Source: Sphagnum compactum (taxonomy: Eukaryota; Bryophyta; Sphagnopsida; Sphagnales). Taken from it: DNA of 64,000 nucleotides. Location of the stretch: NCBI GenBank assembly GCA_965153455.1, contig OZ234498.1, forward strand, positions 18,910,001 through 18,974,000, in the 5' to 3' direction. Made by a program: the position numbers and the translations under genes. Position 1 is the first letter of the stretch, and the number at the start of each line of letters is the position of its first letter. Under the pieces are notes generated by a model, which saw only the letters and a program-made list of their open reading frames with translations, was not told the DNA's origin and made no database searches. Positions 12,785-23,698 of the stretch are shown piece by piece.

Positions 12785-13569
12785 TAGTAAACTTGTCCTC
12801 TTTGTGAGCAAATATTCGGTGTGCAACTTTTCAACCTTTGACACAACATGTCTTAATTGTTAGAAACAATATATAAACAAATATCCACATGCATACATAA
12901 AAAAGCCTCAATAAGGTTAAACAAGACATATTACTGGTTCTTAAGACTGTTCATGCACGACACTGTTGTGCTTCAAATGAAAAAATGAAAGTGAAGAAAG
13001 TTGTGGATAAGAGCACGATGAATGATCTAGTGTGGATGAAAACACAAAGCTTGTGTAGTGTCACCATGAGCTCTTTTTGTTATCAAAACTCTAACTAAAT
13101 CTCTAGCGGGGGAACGTTGATGAAGACGTTAGAGTTTAGCAAAAAGAACACGATGACAATGCGAAGTTGAAAAAAGGTTTAAAGCGTCATGGATCGGTCA
13201 TGGGGCATGGATGAGGATCGCATGGGGAACATGGAAGATGACGGATGGGGTTGAAACATAACTCTCAAAATGTTACATGTTTCGATGGGATATGTTTGGG
13301 GGGCTTGGGCTACCCGGGCATCGAAATGTGTGCCGGACCGCTTGCCAAAACTTGACATGTTTCAGTGGGTGGTAGGTTTCGAGGTTCTTGTTTTGAGGCT
13401 CATGTCTCATGGTGCGTAGGTTCCGACCAGCGGATATGAAAGCTGGGCCACCACCGAAACATGACATGTTTTCGTGTCGGTTTGCTCCAGGGCCCCCGCT
13501 GCCTGTGCGTGGACACCCATGCCAGGTCGCCTCAGAACGATGATGCATTTTCGACTTGTCGCTGAAATA

Positions 13570-13938
13570 ACGTGGGGGGTGCTCAATACGTAACTCCAGA
13601 CAGTAAAATTTATTGTGAAAAAGTCATAATGTGCCGGTTTAGCTCAGGAAATTTGGTTTTTCAGCACCAAATTCGTGCAGCTTGCCGTGGCTGGTAAAAG
13701 GTGCAACACAGTTGTGCACCTCCATAAAAGAGTGTAATAAATTGAACCTGATTGTGGCTCAGTATTTCTGATTGGCGATCATAATGATTGGTCCAGTTGG
13801 TTTGCTATTATTAGTTCCCACGTATATGCAGTTCCAGTTACAATTTTATTTGTTCGGTTGCCAAAAAGAAAAAAAGCTAAACTTAGACATTTAATTTTAT
13901 TACCCAGAGTGACATACTGAGCACTGGTGGAGATACTC
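13570..13938 (+). mobile_element. MITE, family A copy 1 (GAGCATCTCC ends)
   Basis: The right end reads as the reverse complement of GAGTATCTCCACCAGTGCTC, matching the ends of the copies at 19,907 and 61,819. The interior shares 'aatgtgccggttt', 'agagtgtaataa', 'cataatgattggtcca' and 'ttccag(t)' blocks with them. The left terminus is damaged ('ggggggtgctcaatacgta'). Non-coding. Confidence 0.75.
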
Positions 13939-14017
13939 TAAGGTTCAGTTTACGAAAAGCCCTACAGAGCAGTGATCAAGTTTGAGATCCAGAGTTTAAG
14001 TAGGTTTATTGGTCTCA

Positions 14018-14329
14018 ACCTACCAAAGCAAGGATATTGTGTTTAGATTCAATATAGAGTATAGTAGCTTAAGGGATTTTGGCCCCTAGGTAATAGGTCT
14101 ATTTTTATATGAGGATTTTTGAAATATGATATTTTGGCTTGTGTTGAAACTTTGAGATTAGTTATGGAGTTATAATATCTTGAAGGCTTTTGGTTTCTTT
14201 CAGAGGTTTTTTTTTGAATTTTAGGTGTATTTTTTGCATGGTGAAATATTTGAGTTTCCGTAATTCTTCTTTTGCCTTAAGATAGTTTTTAAAATGTAAA
14301 TGGCAAGCCACAGTGTGATACACCCCTTG
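14018..14329 (+). repeat. Dispersed ~300 bp repeat, copy 1
   Basis: Starts 'ctaccaaagcaaggatattg' and ends 'ccacagtgtgatacacccc'. Collinear with copies at 17,250, 27,545 and, inverted, 60,391. No coding frame, obvious TIR or poly-A tail was seen, so its class is open. Confidence 0.75.
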
Positions 14330-17248
14330 TTCAATTGATTTGAGTGATGTGGTCCTATGGGTACATGAATGTTGATGGCAACTTCAAGCAGTTTTTTTTA
14401 GGTTTCTTTAGCTTTAAAAAAAAGAAAAAAAGTTCGTGATGTAGCTAGCCGCATTGGCAATCATCCACAAGAGGAATTAACCAAATTTGGCTACAGGTCA
14501 GAGAGGAAAGAAGAAAATTATAAGAATCCTGTTATATTTTTGGCAACCTGCTGGAACCTATTGTCTAAATATGACAATTTTAGAAAAAAAAGAAAAATTC
14601 CTCAACAAAATCACATGTTTTTTTTCCCACAAAAATACTTTTGTATGAATCATACAGGATTATTATTTATTTATTTATTTAATTTTTTTGCCAAGTGGCA
14701 AAAATAACTCCCAAAAGAAAAAGTTCATTGGCAAGTCTAAAATTGAAAATTCTTTTGATCAATAAATTTCAAAATGATTTCCTTCATAACTCCACTGCAA
14801 CCAGCCTGAATCATCATCAGGCATTTTTTCAGAGAGGATGAGCACAGATCCCACTCAAGTGCTATTTATGAGTGTAAGGAAATTTGGTCAGAAAACAGAT
14901 TCTTCACAAGGAAATCTGTTGCCTTAGGCAATTTAAGCTTTTTTTCTCTGTTAAGAACTTGCACCTAAGTTATATAATCTCCTATTGATATTGAAAATCC
15001 CCAAACATGAAATGGATGAAATTTAATTCAACTTGAAGAATGTGAATGTAAAGTAAATTTTCATCTATTCTAAATATTAGGTCTTGAGTCTAAACTCATG
15101 GTAAAACATACATTTCTTGTTGCTTTGCTTTGCTGGTCATGAACATTGTAGTTTATGTCCCTTTAATCTAGGTTTTTAAATAATAAAATTTTAATATCAT
15201 TGGGTATTTCTTATTTGTGAAAATTCAATAAAATTTGACCCTGAGCTGACTATTGTTTTAAATATGAAATAAAAATTAAAACTATTTAGGAATGTAAAAA
15301 ACCATTTGCATCCAAAATGTTCTAAGATTGAAAAGTTTTACAAATACCAATCTTGTGCATTTCAACATGTTTGAAGCCTTTCTTATTTACTATTATTTGG
15401 TTCAAGATAAGCACATATCGGAAATTTCCAGCCTACAAATTTTGGACTCAATTTTTTTTTCAAAATTTGATCATATGCCAAAAAATTTCAGTTCGTTAGA
15501 AAATACATCATGGCCCAATTGTTAGCAAAATAGACCCTTCAAATCAAAGAGGTTTCAAGTTTGATATCCCAAATATTATTTTATAAAAATGGAGTCTGAT
15601 TTCATGTGGTAAAAGCCATCCTCTCAATAAAATATATTTTTTGTTTCTCCCTCAATAATTATGATTGGAATTCTAGTTTGACATTACCAAGAATATGAGG
15701 GGAAAAAAAAATCCCAAAACAATAGTTTTGATTGGACTTAATTTGAGAAAAGAAACTTTTAAAAATCCTGAATTAAATTAGTTACAAATTAATTAAAAAA
15801 GATATTGGATTCTTCAGATTATTTTAGACCTCTTTTGAGTCTGCAATTGTTGTCGAGTTAGTTTGATGGCTTCTAGCAGCTCACATACAGCTCACATAAG
15901 TTGTTCACCGAACAATCAAACTTTCAAAATCTCGCAATAGATTTCGAGGTACAGAACAGTTGCACATGATGCAGGTCTAAAGCAGAGAAATTGCATACTG
16001 TAGTGCAGGGGCCAGCTTCAACACATGTTTGTCGAATAATTAATTAATTAATTTTGAAGCTTCCATGTCAAAAAGAGCCAAAATATTCCTGACTATTCCA
16101 AAATATTGTCTCCTCTCCTTCACAAAATTCTGCTCTTTTGATTTACTATTATTATTATTATTGTATTTGAAAATTTCAACATTTCAACAAATAATATAAT
16201 TAATGTTGAAAGCTTGTCAAGGTACTATGGTATGTGAAAAACCATATGCACCCTATTGGCCTTTGGCACATGCACATCTAAGCCCCCCTTGAAGCCCCTC
16301 CTTTTGCCCTTGCTTTACCCCCAAATAAGAAGATAAGGGCAAAAGTGGCACATCCTTTTTTGAGCACATGTTGGCAGTTCAGCTGCTGCATGTTTAGGTA
16401 GGTAGGGGTAAATACTGAGTTTTTAAAAACTTTTTATTTATTTATGAGGGGTAAATATTAAAACCCATTTTTATCATATTAGGATTTTTTTTAATTACAA
16501 AATATGTAATTTTAAGGTTCAGTTTGTTTTTTGAGTTTTAGCGTTTTGAGCTCTTTCAATTTTTGGGCTTTGAATATTTTGTGCTCTTTTATTTTGTGAA
16601 TGTAGAGCTTGCAACAAGTTTTAATTATTCATATTTGAATTTCACACTTGGTGTTTGCGATGAATCAATGACAATTGACACTGTGTTGTTGGTATTTTTC
16701 TTTTGATCATGTTGAGGTGTTGAGAAATAATTGTCATAAGAGGTGAAGATTGGTTAAATGGAGGAATTTATTTTTGGACTTCAAGGTACCATTCATCTTT
16801 CATGTAATTTTTATTTTTAAAATAACTTAATTTAATTAAAAATACATTCTTAACATGTACATGCACAAAGATTGTAATTTTTTAAAATAAAAAAATTGAT
16901 CAAGAAACCCTAATACATATTTTTATATTACAAATATTTTGATATTTTACATCATACAAAAATAAATTCAAGATAGTTAAACAGAAAATCATTTCAAAAA
17001 CAACCTTAATGTGTACACATATACAAAGATTGTTTTCAAAAAATAAATCCAAAAGTTGATGAAAATAAGTTCATTCTTAAATACACACCAATGTAAAAAG
17101 AGTTGTTGAAGTCCAAGTGTTGAAAAACGGGCTTGGGGGGAGGTACTACTCTAGCCCCCCCATTTGCCCCTTGAAGCTCTGCATGTGCCCAACCTATAAA
17201 CCTAAATTGTCATGTTTGGTTTGGTTTGGCTTGGTTTTGTTTTGTTGG
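14330..17248. other. Non-coding AT-rich repeat relics
   Basis: No gene-like frame is seen. The segment 14,438-14,560 is a diverged relative of 18,750-18,880 (shared 'gatgtagct', 'ttggcaat', 'ccaaatttggctac'). The rest is AT-rich intergenic sequence. Confidence 0.5.
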
Positions 17249-17249
17249 C

Positions 17250-17517
17250 CTTGCTACCAAGGCAAGGATATTTTGTTTAGATTCATTATAGAGTACAATA
17301 GCTTAAGGGATTTTGGCCCCCTAGGTAATAATAATAATAGGTCTATTTTTATATGAAAGATGATATTTTGGCTTGTGTTGAAACTTGAGATTAGTTATAG
17401 AGTTATAATATCTTGAAGGATTTTGGTTTCTTTCAGAGGATTTTTTTGAAGATTCTTCTTTTGCCTTAAGATATTTTTTAATGTAAATGGCAAGGCCACA
17501 GTGTGACACACCCCTTG
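17250..17517 (+). repeat. Dispersed ~300 bp repeat, copy 2
   Basis: Same start ('ctaccaaggcaaggatatt') and end ('ccacagtgtgacacacccc') as the other copies, but shorter because of an internal deletion near 17,450. Includes an (AAT) run at about 17,325-17,340 that copy 4 also has. Confidence 0.75.
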
Positions 17518-17661
17518 TTTTGTTTTGTTTTTTTTGAAAAAAATTCTCTCAAAAAAATGCTTAAGATTATTTAAGCCAAGACTTAAATTTCTTGGCTAGG
17601 CTAAGAACATTTGTTGCCAATTAGTCAGAGGAACCTACTTAGTAGCCTATCTCAACAATGT

Positions 17662-17747
17662 GCACCATGGCAACATCTCATTACCTAAAGAACTTGTAGA
17701 ATTTGTGCCATGGCAACATCTCATTACCTAAAGAACTTGTAGAATTT
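17662..17747 (+). repeat. Near-identical 43 bp tandem duplication
   Basis: Bases 17,662-17,704 and 17,705-17,747 are almost identical ('gccatggcaacatctcatta...'), differing only at the start of the unit. The high identity implies a recent duplication. Confidence 0.9.
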
Positions 17748-17749
17748 TT

Positions 17750-19906
17750 CTAGTTGATGTGGATGGCACCTTATTCTTAGAAAAGTTTCATATGGTTACA
17801 TAATGAATCGGGAGAATTTTCTAGTGTATGTTGTGCACTACCACATTGGTGCTTGCACATATTGTTATCAACACATACATAAATCAAATAACAACAAGAA
17901 ATTCAAAAGAACGCATCAATCCAGAAGTGACTTGAGATCACACAACAAAAGATTATATTCAAAACATAATTTTTTTGAACATGTTCACATTAAAATTAAT
18001 TCGTAATTAAACTAATTAAAAAATTAGATTAGCTTAACTACTTAAAATTAAGTCTAATTAAATTAGATTTAATCCTGCAACTGAATAATAACTCCTGGCA
18101 TGTATGTGGAGATCGACTTGTGTGGGGGCCTTTTGGCGCAAGGTGTGAAACCCAAGGGGGGACCGTGAATCGCAGAACCGCACCCTTCTCAGTCCTTACA
18201 AAATGTGACAACATCCTTCTCCCCAACAAACACAAAACATCGCAAGAGCACACACACAAGGGGATGTAAGTATAAGCTAGAATGTAGTAGCTAGCACTCA
18301 CTGTACAAACAAATTGAAGCACATATAAGACACATATAACATGTGAATAGTATATCTGACCCAAAAGAATACAATTTGAACAATTTGCATGTAGGTTGTT
18401 AGAACTTATAACCACCACCTTATTATGATTTATAGGGTGTAGTTGGGAAGTAGCTCCCCCACATTGGACTCCTGCCTCCAACCACTCTCCTCTTCCTCCC
18501 CCTTTGATGCTGGGATGAGACCTAAATTGGCCCCACCACTTCAGACCCTTGGGTCTCAGAGATGAATTTCCAATTTTCCAAAGCAACTTCTTTCTTGTTA
18601 TTGGGTCAGACTGGCAAACAGAGCAAATGCCCAGTTTTTCCAGAATGAGCTTGGCATTGTGTGTGACTAGCATCTACAGTTCGGTTGCCTGTTACTTGAA
18701 CAGCATCCATGTGGCCCTTCCAGTATTTTTTTCCCCATGAATTTTGTGATGTAGCTGAATTGGCAATGACCCACAGAAAGATTTAGCCAAATTTGGCTAC
18801 CTATGAAATATGAAAGTAATTTTGAAAAAAACCTTTCTATTTTTTAATTTTTTTTGGCTACCTACTTGAACCATATATAGAAATCTTGCGATTTTTCTTA
18901 AATTTTGGTCGCATTCTGGCTATTGAAAATCTCAAAAAGCACTTGACTTTAGCACTTTTTAACTTTTAATTTTGGGCTATATGAACCTTCTATCCATAAG
19001 AGTTTTCTTTAAAAGGGAGAACATCTCTGCATTATACATGTTGCACATTGGCCAATAACTGTGACCGGCCGATCAACAACGTCAATGTGTGGCCAATCAC
19101 TGTGACTGACTAAACTTACGAGTACGTAGTGATTTCTTTTTTCAGGGCCTTTTGAAACTCACAACAAAATTTACAAGAGGAAATCCGTAAATGCATTCCA
19201 CTAAGGTGCTCACTTCATTCAAAATTTGGGCTACAGGCCATTTTAGTGCTGGTGGAGATGCACACACTTAGATGGTGGGAAACAATTTTCCAATAGGTTC
19301 CAGTTCCCTAGCTAACCACCATGGTTAGCTCATTTACTGCTTTTTACTACCTACTTACTAACAACCCCCTTTCCCCGACTTATGCACTAACCACCTACAT
19401 GTGTCTACTTACCTACTAGTCACCTATTGTCTTACCTACCTACCTACCTACCTATCTACCATGTTTACAAGTTACATTACCAAGGTGAAACCCAACATCA
19501 CCCCAGTTGGGGTTCATCCACAACTGAGTCACAACGGGCTTCCGATGGACGGTGGTGGACTGGTGGCAGGTGGTTCACGCGTTCACTCTGGCTCTTGTTT
19601 GCATCTTGTCAATTTTCATCATTTCTCCGACACAAGAATGATGTTTAAACACAATGCGTGGTGAAGGGGGAGGGGCTACGGGTAGAAAGTTTTCACTCCC
19701 AATGATAATGGTTTGGGTTTTTTTTTTTTTCTATTGTCACTTTGATTTATTTTGTTTGATAATACAGTAGTGGGTCCTCCTTCATTAAATCAATCTTTCG
19801 CTCAGTCAGAGTGGAGGTCAAACAATGGAGATGATGAAAGGCCTGAAGAGGTGAGAGAACCTTTGTGCCTGTCCTGACATTTGGAGGAACTCTTTTGGGC
19901 CTCGTA
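17750..19906. other. Non-coding intergenic repeat relics
   Basis: No supportable gene. It contains a (TACC)n microsatellite at about 19,433-19,460 and, at about 19,245-19,262, a lone 'agtgctggtggagatgc' end that resembles the family A MITE terminus. Confidence 0.5.
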
Positions 19907-20295
19907 GAGCATCTCCAGCAGTGCTCGGTATGTGATCTTGCAGAGTAAAATTGGATGAAGAACAGTTAAAATGTGCCGGTTTGGCCCAGGAAAATGCTCA
20001 GCACTATTGAACAGTTTATGGAGGCTGGTAAAAAGCCCAGCAAAGCTGTGTACCTGCAGAAAAGAGTATAATAGATAATGACCTGACTGCTGCTCAGTGA
20101 TTCTGATTGGCCTATCATAATGATTGGTCCAGGTGGTTTGCTATTAGTAGTTCCCCACCTATTTGCTATCCCAGTTTCAGTTTTATGGGTGGGGTTGCAA
20201 ACAGTAAATAACTAAACTTGGATGTGTGAAACTTGGATGTCATTCTGATGTCTTATTTTTTGCAGGGTCACATATGAGTACCGCCGGAGATGCTC
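19907..20295 (+). mobile_element. MITE, family A copy 2 (best preserved ends)
   Basis: A 389 bp element. The left end GAGCATCTCCAGCAGTGCTC and the reverse complement of the right end, GAGCATCTCCGGCGGTACTC, match with few differences and continue to about 29 bp. The interior is homologous to copies 1 and 3. Ends of the form GAGCATCTCC are frequent in plant DNA-transposon MITEs. I could not settle a target-site duplication, so the superfamily is not assigned. Confidence 0.85.
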
Positions 20296-21984
20296 TGGTA
20301 GGAATAGAGCTCACTTTGAGTTATGAAATTCCCAAAAGTACCCATGCGAGGTGGCACACAAAGGAGGGGGGGGGGGAGGGTGGGGAGAGAGTAATGAGGA
20401 AACCATGGGAAAAACCATCTGCAATGCATTATGCATATTTTCTGCAAGTTGCTGCACTCCTTCATTATTGCCAATCTATCTATTAAGGAAGGTTGTTTGT
20501 TTGGTATGTTTGTCGCTTCGAGATCTCCAAAACTACAGCACCTGGTCATGCTCTTGGTAATGTTGGATAGCCCTAGATCAGTAGCGATACACCGAGGGGG
20601 TTTCATAATGTTTAGATCTACAATACAAGAGCTATTGAATATTGAACATTTTTTAAATAGTGAAATTTTAATAAAATCAAAATGAAGTTTTAAAAAGAAC
20701 TTGGTGCACTCTCAGATATTAGTGCTCAATGAGTAGGATCTATGGAGGCAATTTTGTAAATTTTAGACCTAATGTGTGGGAGATATTGAATTTTGAATCA
20801 TTTTTGTGGTTGCACATGCAACTAAATTATAAAAACTGATTTTGAAAGGAGTAAACCATTGGGTAACAAGTTCACACTTGGGCCAACAGCACGCGCCGCA
20901 GTCATCTTTGCAATATGGTCATCAACATACAAGGTATGTACATTCCATCTGTTTTTCCAGAACATGAATTTCCGGGACCACATTGGACAGGAGAGGGGGA
21001 AAGGAAAAAAGAGAGAAAGAAAGAAACTGCATCTAGCTGCCTTCTTCATCAAGCTTGAAAAATGCAAAGATGGTTATTTGAAACATGGGACCCAAAAAGA
21101 AGGGATAAAAAACAGATCAAAGAAGCTACAAAAGGCAATGTAAAAAGTAGCAAAAGAAGGACCTCGAGGGGGTGAGGTCCAAGGAACTAAAGAGAGAGTA
21201 CCTTAGTTTACAACTCAAATTTGGATTCTTGCCAGCAAAAAAGCTGATCACTTTCAATGCAAGTGTTGACTCAACCCCAACAGACTCCCTGACAAACATC
21301 CCCATTCCCCCACCCACCCAACCACCCACCCACCTTCAAACCTTTGTCACACCAACTGCCAAGAGTCATTCAAAAGCACTCAGATAAAATTCATGAGTGT
21401 AGATTCTGGAGGGCACCTTACAATTGTGTATATCCCTCTCCAAAAGAGGAGGATCTTACGTCTGCTCCTTGTGTAGGCGTAAGATATGCCCGAGGGACTC
21501 TAATAGAAAAGAAAAAGAAAATGCGTGAGTAAAAATATAAGATGCAATATATTGATTATTGGGTTAAAAAATAAGATACATTTTATTCAAATAATTAATT
21601 TAATTATAATATAAAGTATATAACAATCTGAAATAATGCACTATAATAAATATAAAGTGATTTTAATATTTACACATTAAAATTAAATAATAACAGGGTG
21701 ATAAAAAATAAGTTGAACAACTATTTAATATCTTTTAAAAAAATGGTTGTTTGACACATAGATCCCAAACTTTACATTAAGTGTTCCCCCAAGAAAATAT
21801 GTCCTCCTCTTCTTAAGGAGGAGTAGGCATGAAAACCCTCCTCTCCTATCCTACCCTTCCCTTTGTGATCTACATATGTTTAGTTTCACAATAATGTACC
21901 CCTTGCCCTTGTGTGTAAAGCCCTAAGTTGGAGACTCTCAAAGTGCAGGGCCGGACTTGTTGATAGAAAACCTTCTCTCTCTCC
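20296..21984. other. Non-coding intergenic DNA
   Basis: No supportable gene. A poly-G tract lies at about 20,367-20,382 and a C-rich ACCC-type tract at about 21,300-21,341. The rest is AT-rich. Confidence 0.5.
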
Positions 21985-21985
21985 T

Positions 21986-22200
21986 AAGGTGCATTCACAT
22001 TTGGTGTTAAGGATTCTAGTACTAAGTTCCATAACACCAAGCTAGTCATTTAGGACTGGAACCTATTTTCTGTGAAGATTTTTTGTTAAGTTTAACATTC
22101 ATTTAATATTAAACAATCACCCATTTAACATTGGGTGCCACCTAAGATGAGACCTAGATTTCACTTAACACTGTTTTAACGTTAGGTGTGAATGCACCTT
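21986..22200 (+). mobile_element. MITE, family B copy 1 (AAGGTGCATTCACA ends)
   Basis: A 215 bp element with terminal inverted repeats: AAGGTGCATTCACA at the left, and its exact inverse TGTGAATGCACCTT at the right, continuing imperfectly into 'tttggtgttaa/ttaacgttaggt'. The interior holds several 'ttaacattt'-type inverted words, so the whole sequence could fold. A second copy of identical length lies at 59,375-59,589. Confidence 0.88.
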
Positions 22201-22967
22201 AAAATGGCTTGTGATCTACAAAATGTTTTAGTTTCAAATGAATGTTTGCCTTGTGCTTTATGGTGGGTAAAGAGCTTCACGGGTGGGGAACAATCAATCC
22301 CAAAATGAGGGCATGGACTTGACTAAAACACCTTGTCTGAGGCCCCTTATTTTGATGATGCCCCTTGCCCTGGGGCTTTGCACTCCACTTTGTTTTTGTG
22401 TGTTTGGACTGTCCAATTAGGACTGTCCAAAGCTTGATTAAATTTTTTTTGCAAGGGGCCCGATCAAAGGTGCCCATCACAAAAGCAAAAAGAGTTGAAC
22501 TTTGAGGGTCTTCTTCACAACTAATGAATATGAAGTCTCAGTATGAAGGAAGTATACAAGTCAGAAGCTCTCTGCTGGTAAAAATCATTGTGAAGAGGGA
22601 AGGAATTTGGAGCTCATCATGCAAAAGAATGTCATGATTTCAGAGTTGCTTCTGCTGTTTCTACTGCTGTAACAATTGCTAATCCTCCTCCTCATCATGA
22701 TTCTCTTTTGGGCATGTCCAATGTTCCAATAGTTTTTTTATGGTGATGGGTCAATCAAAGTGCCTCCTTGCCAAAAAAGAAAAAAAACAATTGCTAGGAT
22801 CCTCTTTTGCTGTTATTGTTTGGAGCATTAGAGTGATGGAAGAAGATGCTCGATGTGGATTGCTGCAAAGAGTTTTGCAACCTTCTCCCTGCTGCTTTTG
22901 AGTCTCTCTTCTGTCTTTTGTTTTGGATGTTGAACATCATGTTGTTGTTGTTGTTTCCCTGATGATA

Positions 22968-22993
22968 TCATCATCATCATCATCATCATCATT
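22968..22993 (+). repeat. (ATC)n microsatellite
   Basis: About eight consecutive ATC triplets, upstream of the gene at 23,699. Confidence 0.9.
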
Positions 22994-23069
22994 GAACCAT
23001 TCTTGTCCATTCTTCTTGTGGAATAGATGATGTTGTGTTTTCTTCGATCTGCAAGAAGATGTATAATGA

Positions 23070-23640
23070 TCTGGAGACTTTGTGTGAAGAGAGATAGAGA
23101 GAATGCAATAGCAAACAGCAGTTTGTAGTTTGATTGAGAGTAGTAGCACAAAACCTATGTCAACTGGGGAAAAAAAACCTTCGTCAACTCTGAAAAAGCC
23201 CTACGACATCGTGGTGTGAAGTCTGGAGACTTTATATGTGAAGAGAGATAGAGAGAATGCAACAGCAGATAACAGTTTATAGTTTGATTGAGAGTAGTAA
23301 CAGAAAACCTACGTCAACTGGGAAAGAAAAAACCTGGCATTGTGTTGTGAAGTCTGGAGACTTGCATGGTGTGGAGAGAGAGACAGAGAGAATCCAACAG
23401 CAGCAGCAGCAGCAGACAGTAGTTTATACTTTGATTGAGAGTAGTAATACAAAGCCTACGTTGTATTACTGAGAAAGAAAAAAACCTGCTTTGTTGTGAA
23501 GTCCGGAGACTTGGTGTGGAGGGAGATAGAGAGAATGCAACAGCAGACAAACAACAGTTTGTAGTTTGATCAAGAGTAGTAGTACAAAACCTACATCAAC
23601 TGGGAGAAAACCTGAGTGGGTGAAGCAGCAGAAGCAGGCC
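23070..23640 (+). repeat. Four tandem ~130-150 bp units in the upstream leader of the membrane-protein gene
   Basis: Units starting TC(T/C)GGAGACTT occur at 23,070, 23,222, 23,353 and 23,502. Each is followed by 'gagagataga(g)gaatgcaacagca', then 'cagtttgtagtttgat(t/c)', then 'gagtagta' and 'aaacctacgtcaactggg'. The array ends about 60 bp before the ATG at 23,699, so it probably forms most of the 5' leader. A (CAG)n run lies in the third unit at about 23,396-23,415. Confidence 0.85.
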
Positions 23641-23698
23641 ATTTGGAGGAAGAACAAACAAACTAAGAAACAAACAATCCATCATCATTGTAAGCGTC

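Larger units (their letters stand above)
1..13560 (+). mobile_element. Large decayed Mutator-like (MULE) element with Ulp1 protease
   Basis: A + strand transposon relic fills the first 13.5 kb. It holds a Ulp1-like cysteine protease remnant followed by a MULE transposase remnant; plant MULEs that carry a Ulp1-like gene are known as the Kaonashi type. Both parts are split by introns and broken by in-frame stops. The whole region is saturated with ATGTTTC and close variants in both orientations, and this stops near 13,480. The left end appears to lie outside the window. I found no clear terminal inverted repeat, so both limits are approximate. The right limit is set by loss of the motif and by the MITE that begins near 13,570. 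Confidence 0.75.

Noticed and set aside
18038-18673. 211-residue minus-strand open frame
   Set aside because: No recognisable domain, odd composition, and it lies in repeat-rich intergenic DNA. It looks like a chance frame.
22828-23151. 107-residue minus-strand frame with poly-Met
   Set aside because: Antisense reading of an (ATC)n microsatellite and of the tandem leader repeat.
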